Shown here one piece after another: positions 7,901 through 13,816 of a stretch of DNA of 14,925 nt. The stretch covers positions 1 through 14,925 of the forward strand of contig CAZUZD010000138.1 of NCBI GenBank assembly GCA_964624465.1, written 5' to 3'. Under the pieces are notes generated by a model. That model was given only the letters and a program-made list of their open reading frames with translations. It had not been told where the DNA came from and did no database searches. This stretch comes from CAZUZD01 sp964624465. GTDB taxonomy: Bacteria > Planctomycetota > Planctomycetia > Isosphaerales > Isosphaeraceae. A program made the translations under genes and the position numbers. Positions within the stretch are counted from its first letter, which is position 1, and each line of letters opens with the position of its first letter.

Positions 7901-8832
7901 TCGGCCCCCTGCCGGGCGGCTTGAACCTGCGGCTCCTCCAGCAGCCTGGCGAGCGTCACGCGGCCGAAGTACGGCATGCAGAGCAGGTGCAGCCCCGTGG
8001 CCGGGTCGGTGCGGAAGGAGTGCACCGGCACGATGTTCGTGTGCTGGAGCCGGGCCAGCGTCTGGGGCTCGCGCGAGCCGGTGCGCGCGACCTTCAGCGC
8101 CACCGGCCGGTCGGCAAGCTGCCGCTCCTCGGCGCGGAAGACCCTGGCAAACGAGCCGCGGCCCAGCTCCTCGACCAGCCGGAACCCGGCGATCGTCTGG
8201 CCGGCCTCGGGCAGCGCCGCGGTGGCCGGGTCGGGCTGCTGCAGCGCGGTGGTCGAGCCGTGGCCGACCAGGCCGTGGATGTCGAGCACGCGCCGGAGCC
8301 GACCCACCAGCGCCGGGAACCGCCGGTAATACTCGGCCGGCTCGGGACGCCCCTGCTCGTCCTCGCGGAGGCAGAACTCCTCGTAGGCCAGGGCCACCAG
8401 GGTCTCGGCCGGCAAGGGGGCGAACCGGTCGCGGTACCACTCGACCCGAACGCGGTCGCCGGCCTGCCAGCGGAGCGACAGGTCGGCGCGCAGCACCGCC
8501 AGGACCGCGCCCTCGCCGGTGGCACCCGAGTGCTTCAGGAAGGTCGCCGGGTCGGGACGCGAGCCGGGGCCGCTGGCCTCGAACTGCTGCTCGTAAAGCC
8601 CGGCCAGCCGCTCGGCGTCCGGGCCGGAGGCCTCATCCCAGGTGTTCGCTCCGGCGCCGCTGGACCCGGTACCTAGCACGGCGGTGGCAGCGGCGTCCTC
8701 GGGCAGCCGGAGGCCGGGGGCGGCCTCGGGGCCCGGTCCGTCGGGCGGGCGGGGCCGGGTCTCGCGTCCGTCGGCGGTGCCCATCGGCGGCGGTTCCTCG
8801 CGGGGCGGCTCGGGCTCGTCGGCGCGGCTCAT
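4951..8832 (-). CDS. Membrane Ser/Thr protein kinase with C-terminal TPR repeats
   Basis: A Hanks-type kinase of 1293 residues. Order: an acidic/proline-rich tail (1-65); a conserved planctomycete pre-kinase region (about 70-190); the kinase domain (about 215-520) with glycine loop GRGSFARV (224-231), catalytic Lys K247 (VALKVAR), HRDIKPSN (366-373, D368), DFN at 386-388 where most kinases have DFG, and MAPEHLEAL; a basic stretch and one transmembrane helix (about 545-563); then about 700 residues of Ala/Leu/Arg-rich helical tetratricopeptide repeats (for example residues shaped like LALAHYSAAIAL). The TPR part therefore probably lies outside the cytoplasm and the kinase inside. Asp (magnesium) and the catalytic residues are kept, so it is predicted active. 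The start ATG at 8832 overlaps the sigma factor stop (ATGA), so the two are translationally coupled. Substrates are unknown; the neighbouring sigma factor is the obvious candidate, by inference. Confidence 0.95.
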   Translation of the reverse strand: MSRADEPEPPREEPPPMGTADGRETRPRPPDGPGPEAAPGLRLPEDAAATAVLGTGSSGAGANTWDEASGPDAERLAGLYEQQFEASGPGSRPDPATFLKHSGATGEGAVLAVLRADLSLRWQAGDRVRVEWYRDRFAPLPAETLVALAYEEFCLREDEQGRPEPAEYYRRFPALVGRLRRVLDIHGLVGHGSTTALQQPDPATAALPEAGQTIAGFRLVEELGRGSFARVFRAEERQLADRPVALKVARTGSREPQTLARLQHTNIVPVHSFRTDPATGLHLLCMPYFGRVTLARLLEEPQVQAARQGAELLMALDRLDPDAPTGHGSTADRRAVAGLPYARAIAWWGARLAEALQHAHDRGVLHRDIKPSNVLLTADGQPMLLDFNLAQTTALEADAQAPALGGTLAYMAPEHLEALAGGDPDLVDGRSDVYALGVVLFETMGSRPFPAPLPTSGTSLTECLRRAAAERRQPPRLRVRHPETPPAFEAVVRRCLAPDPADRYPSAAALAADLKAVADDAPLRWGREPLLSRVVRGVRRNRRKIALAVPVVLGLAAAVALYRQSQVADANVRAQVDRLLADGVEAAATGRYDVASSQYQAASELAASVPALRDLAQSAHERHLNAEEARKVRSDADNLLRAAERLRFGLLGFDTAGLPADAQIEAVLAPLYVLEHPNWTERPELTMLEDGQRTLLVREVEELLFLWSVSKGAGQADPEALRLGLRLCDRALVFTQSPGPWQSLRERFRAWLDGRPPRIAPEPSPEAETSAWACFQRALIHSIVEHETIGPPLAWLDRSVRLDPSRYWSQYYLAHFFDRAGQEDLALAHYSAAIALRNDSPFALFARAVVYWRRGAWERALEDLDRAHACAAGSGFEDPDLERGLIRFRLGYLAGARADFETLIQIAGPQSPLGRSARLNWATLAVEAGRIDQARAEYAALLNDVPSDADPSPILQGRIELALRTGRPADAVADVAQLVALNPRSPDWQALRARVALDLGRPEEAEQAARQALELDPGALARERLHLRTLLALGHDAELTIDDPAVLDELPGDRSRLRSELRAAAARLAGNEDPHALRQRAVLLAALRDPEARDVVDHAVAVEPRSERVRLVRGRVLRHLGDHRGAVADAEAGLAFEPAEPTLLELRGRLALDANQPRAALADFDRAAHHGGTPTLSRNRAEALDRLGYPEAAVEAWTRQLQVDSQDLEAFLGRARAYGRLGAWDRALADLESAAGSAHDRPAAMLRVVAEYTRCLYRRPDHAGRVAMLGARALADLIAQTWWNPVPARRAAD

Positions 8833-9437
8833 CCGTCGGAGCGCGGGTCCAGCTCGGCCTCGGCCCGGCGCCTGAGGTCCTCGATGATCCGCTGGATCGT
8901 CCGCTCGCTGACCCCGAGCTGCTCGCCGATCTCGCGGCTGGAGAGCCCCTGGGCCTTGAGCTCGAGCACGGTGCGGCGGTCCTCGGGCAGCATGGCGCTC
9001 AGCCGGCCGAAGACCTCGCGGGCCTCGGCCACCTGGCTGGGGGTCTCGTCGGCGCCCGCGAGTTCACGGGGACGGTCGCCGTCGGCCCAGATCGGCTCCT
9101 CGCGGTGCATGTCCTGCTTCTGGCTGGCCGCGCGCCGGTACTCGTCGATCACCTTGTTCTTCGCAGCCCGGGCCAGGAAGGCGACAAGGTGCCGCGAATC
9201 CTCGAAATCGGTCCCGCCCTGCTTGATCCGGCGGAAGAAGCTCCCCCAGACGCTCTGGAGGAAGTCCAGCGAATCGAACCGCGACCGCAGCAGCCGGGGC
9301 AACTGCCGCCGCACGACCAGGCGCACCTCGGCCTCGTAGCGCTGGAGCAGCTCCCGCGCCGCCGATTCGTCGCCCGCCTCGATCCGGGCCAGGAACGGGC
9401 GGAGGTCGTCGTCAGGCCCCGCTCCGTCGTCCGACAT
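8829..9437 (-). CDS. ECF-type RNA polymerase sigma factor
   Basis: Directs RNA polymerase to a dedicated promoter set. 202 residues. Region 2 covers about 25-105 (DSLDFLQSVWGSFFRR at 55-70, then a region ending NKVIDEYRRAASQK) and region 4 covers about 135-192 with a helix-turn-helix (LSSREIGEQLGVSERTIQRII, split here as LSSREIGEQ at 165-173 and VSERTIQRII at 176-185). There is no region 3, as expected of the ECF group, and the sequence resembles the planctomycete kinase-linked type. Start ATG at 9437 follows a purine-rich GGGGGGCGGA stretch. The downstream kinase starts inside its stop codon. No anti-sigma factor gene of the usual kind is adjacent; the TPR kinase probably takes the sensing role (inference). 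Confidence 0.95.
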   Translation of the reverse strand: MSDDGAGPDDDLRPFLARIEAGDESAARELLQRYEAEVRLVVRRQLPRLLRSRFDSLDFLQSVWGSFFRRIKQGGTDFEDSRHLVAFLARAAKNKVIDEYRRAASQKQDMHREEPIWADGDRPRELAGADETPSQVAEAREVFGRLSAMLPEDRRTVLELKAQGLSSREIGEQLGVSERTIQRIIEDLRRRAEAELDPRSDG

Positions 9438-9485
9438 CGTCCGCCCCCCGGATTCCAGCGCCGCGATCTCGATTGCTCCGATGTC

Positions 9486-9515
9486 AGCCTAGCGAGTGCC
9501 CGCGGGACCTGGCAA
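9486..9515 (-). promoter_or_regulatory. Promoter of the sigma factor/kinase operon
   Basis: On the minus strand, TTGCCA (9510-9515) and TAGGCT (9486-9491) are separated by 18 nt, a fair match to a housekeeping -35/-10 pair. The predicted start would be near 9479, giving a leader of about 40 nt before the ATG at 9437. A 16-bp perfect palindrome (9535-9550) lies 20 nt upstream of the -35 box, in a typical activator position. Confidence 0.5.
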
Positions 9516-9534
9516 GCGCGGGGGACCGGGCCGA

Positions 9535-9550
9535 CCGCCGGGCCCGGCGG
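9535..9550. promoter_or_regulatory. 16-bp perfect palindrome in divergent intergenic region
   Basis: CCGCCGGGCCCGGCGG is its own reverse complement, and one further A/T pair extends it to 9534-9551. It lies between the sigma factor (-) and the UPF0316 gene (+), about 60 nt upstream of the predicted sigma promoter start. With no loop it is better read as a DNA-binding dyad than a hairpin, but chance is possible in DNA of this composition. No other gene lies in 9438-9684. Confidence 0.3.
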
Positions 9551-9684
9551 TTCGGGTTGACCGGCCTCGCACCGCATGGTCAGGTGGCCGCCCTCGCCCG
9601 GGGACGGATCTCCACGGCGGGCAGGCAGCGGGATCGGGCGTGGGTTCGGGCCCGGTGGGACGAGCTGGCAGGGAGGCCGCAGGC

Positions 9685-10260
9685 GTGGGCATGCTCGATC
9701 AATTGCCGGTCTGGGCGATGACCCTGGCGGTCTTCGGCCTGCGGGTCTGCGACGTGTCGCTGGGCACCCTGCGCACGATCTCGGTCGTGCAGGGGAAGCT
9801 GGCCCTGGCCGTGGCGCTGGGGTTCTTCGAGGTCCTGATCTGGATCTGCGGCGTCTCGTCGGTGATGGCCGGCATCCGCGAGCATCCGCACCTGGCGCTG
9901 GCCTTCGCCGCCGGGTTCGCCACCGGCAACGGGGTGGGCATCCTGCTCGAACGGGTGATCGCCCTGGGGGCGGTGTCACTGACGCTGATCTCGCCGCATG
10001 CCGGCTCGGCGATCGCCAGCGAGCTGCGGGCCCGCGGCCAGCGGCTCACGACCTTCGCCGGCGAGGGCCGCGACGGGCCGGTGACGATGATCTACACCAC
10101 CTGCCCCCGCCGCAAGCTCCGCGGCGTGCTCGAGGCCGCCCGCGCCATCGATGAGCGGCTGTTCTACACCGTCGAGCCCCTCCGCGAGTGGCGGCTCGAT
10201 CGCGGCAGCGCCGCGCAGCCGAATGCCACCAGCTTCGCCCACCTGCTGCGCATCAAGTGA
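9685..10260 (+). CDS. UPF0316 (DUF5698/DUF2179) membrane protein
   Basis: A small integral membrane protein of unknown function. 191 residues from GTG 9685, chosen over ATG 9691 because AGGGAGG (9670-9676) lies 8 nt upstream of the GTG but 14 nt from the ATG; the open frame upstream to 9496 has shadow-like composition. Three hydrophobic segments (about 9-23, 38-62, 68-88), with the family's conserved RVCDVSLGTLR (20-30) and GFFEVLIWI (46-54), precede a soluble C-terminal domain (about 92-175) that matches the DUF2179 fold region (RGQRLTTFAGEG, then VTMIYTTCPRRKL). Length is normal for UPF0316. It overlaps the convergent YihY-family gene by 8 bp at the 3' end. Function is not inferred. Confidence 0.88.
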   Translation: MGMLDQLPVWAMTLAVFGLRVCDVSLGTLRTISVVQGKLALAVALGFFEVLIWICGVSSVMAGIREHPHLALAFAAGFATGNGVGILLERVIALGAVSLTLISPHAGSAIASELRARGQRLTTFAGEGRDGPVTMIYTTCPRRKLRGVLEAARAIDERLFYTVEPLREWRLDRGSAAQPNATSFAHLLRIK

Positions 10261-11227
10261 CCCGATCGGGTCGGGCCGCCGGCGCGGCCTCCTCGGCGGC
10301 CTCCACGGCGTCGAGGCGCTCGCCCTTGGACTTGCCCAGGGGCGACGCCTCCTCGATGACCTGGTTGAGCTGCGCCCCGGCCAGGAGCACGATCGCCGCC
10401 ACCCAGAGCCACAGCAGCAGGACCATCGCGCCGGCCAGCGAGCCGTAGGTCGCCTCGTAGTTGCCGAAGGTCTGCACGTAGACCCGGAACAGCAGGGTCA
10501 CGCCGATGAGCGTCAGCGTGCCGTACAGGCTGCCCGGCGTGATCCACTCCCAGTGCTGCTTCACGTCGGGCGCCACGTAGTAGGTCAGCGCGAAGCTCAG
10601 CAGGATGACCAGCGCCACGGCCGCGTACTGGGCCGCCAGCGCCAGGCCGAACTGGGCGGGCCCGCGCAGGCCGATCCAGGTCAGCAGCTCGGGGCCGGCG
10701 ACCAGGGCGACCACGGCGGCGACCAGGATCACCGCCTGGAGCACGGTCATGACGATCGCCGTGAGCCGCAGCCGCACGAACGACCGCGTCTCCTTCACCC
10801 CGTACATCCGGTTCATGGCGTCGATGATTGCCAGGAACAGGCTCGACGCCGTCCAGAGCGTCACCAGCAGACCCACCGACAGCAGCCCCACCGGCGGCTG
10901 CTCGCGCATCCGCTTGATCTGCTGCGATAGCAGCTCGGCCGCCTCGGCCGGCAGCGCCTGCGACAGCGTGGCCTGGAACTGGCCCACGGCCCGGCCCGAG
11001 ACGTCGGTGCCCACCAGCGGCTCGGGCGGCAGCAGCCGCACGGCCATCGTGATCAGCAGCGCCAGGAACGGCACCGTGGCGAGCATGGCGTAGTAGGCGA
11101 TCGCCGCCGCGCGGGTGAAGATCTCGTTGGTGTTGAGCTGCGCCCAGGCACGTTCCGCGACCCGGCGGGGCGGCAGCCCCGTCAGGGTCAGGGCCGCCTT
11201 CAATCGCGACGGATGCTTCTCATTCAT
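10253..11227 (-). CDS. YihY/BrkB (UPF0761) family inner membrane protein
   Basis: A multi-pass membrane protein of 324 residues from a family once annotated as ribonuclease BN and now regarded as an envelope protein of uncertain function. Hydrophobic segments at about 42-66, 113-136, 155-178, 192-217, 233-252 and 263-286. The N-terminal FTRAAAIAYYAML and the final YGSLAGAMVLLLWLWVAA (261-278) with GAQLN are family hallmarks. A charged Ala/Glu-rich tail follows. Start ATG at 11227 is preceded by GGAGGAG 8 nt upstream; the frame is open to 11668 but that extension overlaps the DUF2231 gene on the other strand and has no family similarity. It is divergent from DUF2231 across a 165-bp gap and convergent with UPF0316. 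Confidence 0.93.
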   Translation of the reverse strand: MNEKHPSRLKAALTLTGLPPRRVAERAWAQLNTNEIFTRAAAIAYYAMLATVPFLALLITMAVRLLPPEPLVGTDVSGRAVGQFQATLSQALPAEAAELLSQQIKRMREQPPVGLLSVGLLVTLWTASSLFLAIIDAMNRMYGVKETRSFVRLRLTAIVMTVLQAVILVAAVVALVAGPELLTWIGLRGPAQFGLALAAQYAAVALVILLSFALTYYVAPDVKQHWEWITPGSLYGTLTLIGVTLLFRVYVQTFGNYEATYGSLAGAMVLLLWLWVAAIVLLAGAQLNQVIEEASPLGKSKGERLDAVEAAEEAAPAARPDRVT

Positions 11228-11278
11228 CGACCGGGCTCCTCCAGGACGGGCAACGGACGGCGCCCCAAGCGGCACCTG

Positions 11279-11316
11279 GCGTGCCATCCGGCCGGGCGCG
11301 GGGGCGTCTGGCACGC
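11279..11316. promoter_or_regulatory. Inverted repeat in the YihY/DUF2231 divergent region
   Basis: GCGTGCCA (11279-11286) and TGGCACGC (11309-11316) are perfect 8-bp inverted arms with a 22-nt spacer, in the shared control region of two divergent membrane-protein genes. The right arm also contains TGGCACG, identical to a sigma-54 -24 box, but the expected -12 TTGC is missing (ATGA is found). Could be an operator; role unproven. A TAGGCT element for the minus-strand gene is at 11368-11373. Confidence 0.3.
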
Positions 11317-11392
11317 GAGATGAACCGCTGGGTCGGCACCCGCTGTCGCTCGCGACGGCCGCGAGCCAGCCTAACCCCTCGGAGTCTCCGCG

Positions 11393-11971
11393 ATGAGCCT
11401 GGTCACCGAATCGATCGACGCCCTGGAGGATTGGATGGGCCACAGCCCCCACCCGGCCATCGTCACGCTCCCGCTGGGCGCCTTCGCCGTCAGCAACCTC
11501 TGCGACGTGCTGGGCACGGTCACCCGCAGCCGTCGGCTCGACGACGTGGCCCAGGTCAGCATGGCCATCGGGCTGGTCGGCGCCGTGGGCGCGGCGGCCA
11601 CCGGCCTGCGGGATTACGGCCAGATCCCCGATGACCGCCAGCCGAACCACGACATCGCCACGACCCACGGCATCGGCAACGCGGCCGTGGCGAGCCTCTT
11701 CGCCGCCAGCTACCTGCTCCGTCGCGGCCGCTGGCAGCAGGGGCGACGCCCGGGCGCCACCGCGCGGGTGCTCGCCCTGGCCGCCGGCGGCCTGGCCGTC
11801 TACACCGGCTGGCTCGGCGGCAAGCTGGTCTCGGAGCTGGGCGAGTCGGTCCAGCCGGTCATGGACCGCATGGCCGCCCGCGAACGGGCGCGACGCTCCG
11901 GCCTCGCCGCCACGCCCGAGCCCTCGGGCCGGGAGCGGCTCGAGGCGGGCACTCCCCTGGGCCCGGGTTGA
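11393..11971 (+). CDS. DUF2231 domain membrane protein
   Basis: A predicted membrane protein of 192 residues, function unknown. The DUF2231 signature is visible as HSPHPAIVTLPLGAFAV (17-33), with hydrophobic segments near 22-42, 55-72 (GLVGAVGAAATGL), 96-111 (after THGIGNA) and 122-142. Histidines at H17, H20 and in the THGIGNA motif lie near membrane boundaries. Start ATG 11393 has GGAG 8 nt upstream. The C-terminal about 45 residues are charged and Arg/Ala-rich, probably cytoplasmic. It stands alone on the plus strand between two minus-strand units and ends at a strong hairpin. Confidence 0.88.
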   Translation: MSLVTESIDALEDWMGHSPHPAIVTLPLGAFAVSNLCDVLGTVTRSRRLDDVAQVSMAIGLVGAVGAAATGLRDYGQIPDDRQPNHDIATTHGIGNAAVASLFAASYLLRRGRWQQGRRPGATARVLALAAGGLAVYTGWLGGKLVSELGESVQPVMDRMAARERARRSGLAATPEPSGRERLEAGTPLGPG

Positions 11972-11983
11972 ACCGCGCCCCGC

Positions 11984-12020
11984 GATCGGGGCCGGCTCGC
12001 CATCGCGAGCGGCCCCGATC
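11984..12020. terminator. Bidirectional hairpin terminator
   Basis: GATCGGGGCCGGCTCGC (11984-12000) pairs with GCGAGCGGCCCCGATC (12005-12020): a 16-bp stem with one bulged G and a 4-nt loop. It lies 12 nt after the DUF2231 stop and 29 nt past the end of the convergent ferritin-like gene, so it can serve both. There is no T run on either side. Confidence 0.7.
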
Positions 12021-12049
12021 CGGCACGGACGGGCGGACGACGGCCGGGC

Positions 12050-12541
12050 TCAGGCCTTGGCCGGCTCGGGGGAGCGTGCCTGAGCCTCCAGCAGCCGGGC
12101 CAGGGCCTGCTGCAGAGCCTCGTGATGGGCCCGGTCCTCGGTCAGGATCGCCGCCAGCTCGCGGGCGCTGGTGCTGTCGCCCAGCGCCTCGAAGGTGTGG
12201 ATCCAGGCGGTCGTCCAGTGGATGGCGTTGGCCTTGGCCGCCAGGTCCTGGGCCAGCAATTGCAGCGGACCGCTGCCGAGCTCGCCGACCCTGTCCTTGA
12301 GCCGGCCGAGCGTCTCGGTCAGGCCGCCGGCATGCGTGCGGCTCGGGTTGTGGCCGTAGCGGGTGGCGATCGTCTCGACGACCCGCTCGTGCCGCGGCTC
12401 GGTCTCGGCGATCTCGCGATACAGGGCCGAGAGCCCCGGATCGGGCGGGGATTCGGCCCGCGCCCGGGCCTCCAGGCCCAGCGCGTGCTCACCGACGATG
12501 CCCCTGGCCAGTTCGGTCGCGATCCAAGCGGCGTTGCTCAT
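12050..12541 (-). CDS. Ferritin-like helical bundle protein (hypothetical)
   Basis: 163 residues, almost all predicted helical, arranged as four helices: about 3-30 (GEHALGLEARA), 36-62 (AETEPRHERVVETIA), 76-120 (a long one including AKANAIHWTTAWIHTFEAL) and 123-153 (EDRAHHEALQQALARLLEA). E48 and H51, and E135 with H139/H140, form Glu-xx(x)-His pairs, with E18/H19 in helix 1 and H108, H115 and E118 in helix 3. This is the pattern of a diiron four-helix bundle such as ferritin-like or rubrerythrin-like domains, but I do not recognise a specific named family. Start ATG 12541 has AGGAG 7 nt upstream. It lies 135 nt downstream of the histidine kinase on the same strand. Iron binding or storage is inference from residue pattern only. 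Confidence 0.75.
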   Translation of the reverse strand: MSNAAWIATELARGIVGEHALGLEARARAESPPDPGLSALYREIAETEPRHERVVETIATRYGHNPSRTHAGGLTETLGRLKDRVGELGSGPLQLLAQDLAAKANAIHWTTAWIHTFEALGDSTSARELAAILTEDRAHHEALQQALARLLEAQARSPEPAKA

Positions 12542-12676
12542 GTCCCGGCTCCTGACGTGGCCCGCCCCCCGGCGTACCCGACGGGGGCAGGCGTTGGCGG
12601 TGTGCCGGACTCTGGACGCAACCGGGATGCCGCGCCTGCCGATGTCGACGCGGACCCGGCTCGGGCGGCACTCGGA

Positions 12677-13540
12677 TCAGGAGGGCAGCGGTTCCCCGGC
12701 CCCCACGCTCAGGCGGGTGGGCCACTCCAGGCGGACCGTGGAGCGGACACCGGGCTCCAGGTCGAGCCGGCACTGGCCCCCGAAGAGGTGGGTGATCCGG
12801 GCGGCCACGGCCAGGTCGAGCCCCCGGCGCTCGGCGGCGTTGCCCAGGAGCTTGCGGTACGAGTCGGGCCGCAGCTCGGCCGCCTGCACCGAGTCGGGGG
12901 GCGGCGACTCCAGGCGCACCTCCAGCCGGCAGCCCTCGGCCGCCGGGTCGTGATGCAGGGCCAGCCGGATCACCCCCGGACCGTCGCCCGCGGCGCGGAT
13001 GGCATTCTCCAGCACCGCCCGGAGCGCCTGGGCCGCCAGGGTCGGGTCCAGCTCGACGATCACCGGGGCCACGCCCGTGTCGGTGCTCAGCCGCAGGTGG
13101 GGCTGGGCCTCGCCGTGCACCTCGGCGAGCTCCCGCACCAGCCGACCCAGGTCGAAGGTGGCCGGCCGGAGCCGCCCCGGCTCGCAGGGCAGCTGCGAGA
13201 AGTCGGCGACGACTGTCAGCATCCGCTCCAGCTCGCCGAGGTTCCGGGCGATCATGGCGACGTCCTCGCCCAGCTCGGGGTCGAGGCTCGGCACGTCGCT
13301 CAGCCCGTGCATGGCCAGCTTGATCGTGTTCAGCGGGCTGCGGAGGTCGTGGACCAGCACCTCCAGCAGCCGGGTGTCGGTGGCGGGGTTCGCCCCCGTC
13401 CGGGCCGCCAGCCCCCGAGGCGCCGTGGCCACGCCCGGAGCCCCACCCGAGGCGTCCAGGAGTGGTCCGGAGGGACCGGCCTCGGGTGGGCCGACGGGGA
13501 CGTCGGCCGACCGGGCATCGGCTCGCATGTGATCAGGCAT
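12677..13540 (-). CDS. Histidine-kinase-like protein with degenerate ATP-binding site
   Basis: 287 residues, with no transmembrane segment and no recognisable sensor domain. A disordered N-terminus (1-55) is followed by a HisKA dimerisation helix with an intact H box, LVHDLRSPLN (H64 at 62-71), then an HATPase-like domain (about 155-275). The N box is present (LENA, N179) and a G2-like GLDLAVAARI (240-249) is kept, but the G1 box, usually DxGxG, reads LESPPPDS (210-217): both Asp and Gly are lost. Start: ATG 13540 with GGAG 10 nt upstream is preferred; GTG 13591 would add 17 residues but lacks a clear ribosome binding site. Minus strand, downstream of the 65-residue protein and upstream of the ferritin-like gene. 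The NtrC-type regulator lies divergently 607 nt away and could be its partner. Whether it can bind ATP is uncertain. Confidence 0.85.
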   Translation of the reverse strand: MPDHMRADARSADVPVGPPEAGPSGPLLDASGGAPGVATAPRGLAARTGANPATDTRLLEVLVHDLRSPLNTIKLAMHGLSDVPSLDPELGEDVAMIARNLGELERMLTVVADFSQLPCEPGRLRPATFDLGRLVRELAEVHGEAQPHLRLSTDTGVAPVIVELDPTLAAQALRAVLENAIRAAGDGPGVIRLALHHDPAAEGCRLEVRLESPPPDSVQAAELRPDSYRKLLGNAAERRGLDLAVAARITHLFGGQCRLDLEPGVRSTVRLEWPTRLSVGAGEPLPS

Positions 13541-13618
13541 CTCGATTCCGCTCCGACCCAGATCCAATCCTTGGGGCTGCCGGTCCGCCACGCCGCGATC
13601 CCGGCCGCAGGCCGACGC

Positions 13619-13816
13619 TCACCAGGGCCGCAGCCGCCAGCCCAGGTAGAAACCGAGACTCAGGGCCCCCAGGGTCGCCAGCTCCGGCTGGTCGCGGATC
13701 ACCCGGCGCATCTGGCCGGCCACGTCCTCGGCCCACGAACCCAGGCGGTCCACCACCTCGGATCCGGCCGGCTCACGACGCATGTCCCGAGGCCACTGAC
13801 GCGCCACGTCGATCAT
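13619..13816 (-). CDS. Small single-span membrane protein (ElaB/DUF883-like pattern)
   Basis: 65 residues. The N-terminal half is charged and helical (DVARQWPRDMRREP, then VVDRLGSWAEDVAGQMRRVI), ending in a short hydrophobic segment (about 46-60, LATLGALSLGFYLGW) followed by RLRPW at the C-terminus. A helix followed by a glycine-rich tail anchor after RDQP resembles the ElaB/YqjD/DUF883 group of stationary-phase membrane proteins, but I rate this as resemblance, not membership. Start ATG 13816 has AGGGGG 7 nt upstream. The stop is 78 nt before the histidine kinase start on the same strand, so they may be cotranscribed. Confidence 0.65.
   Translation of the reverse strand: MIDVARQWPRDMRREPAGSEVVDRLGSWAEDVAGQMRRVIRDQPELATLGALSLGFYLGWRLRPW

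Noticed and set aside
11309..11325. Sigma-54 promoter for the DUF2231 gene
   Set aside because: TGGCACG matches the -24 box, but the -12 position reads ATGA instead of TTGC, so it is kept only as an inverted-repeat observation.
11228..11668. Upstream extension of the YihY-family gene to 11668
   Set aside because: It overlaps the DUF2231 gene, has no family similarity, and ATG 11227 has a strong ribosome binding site.
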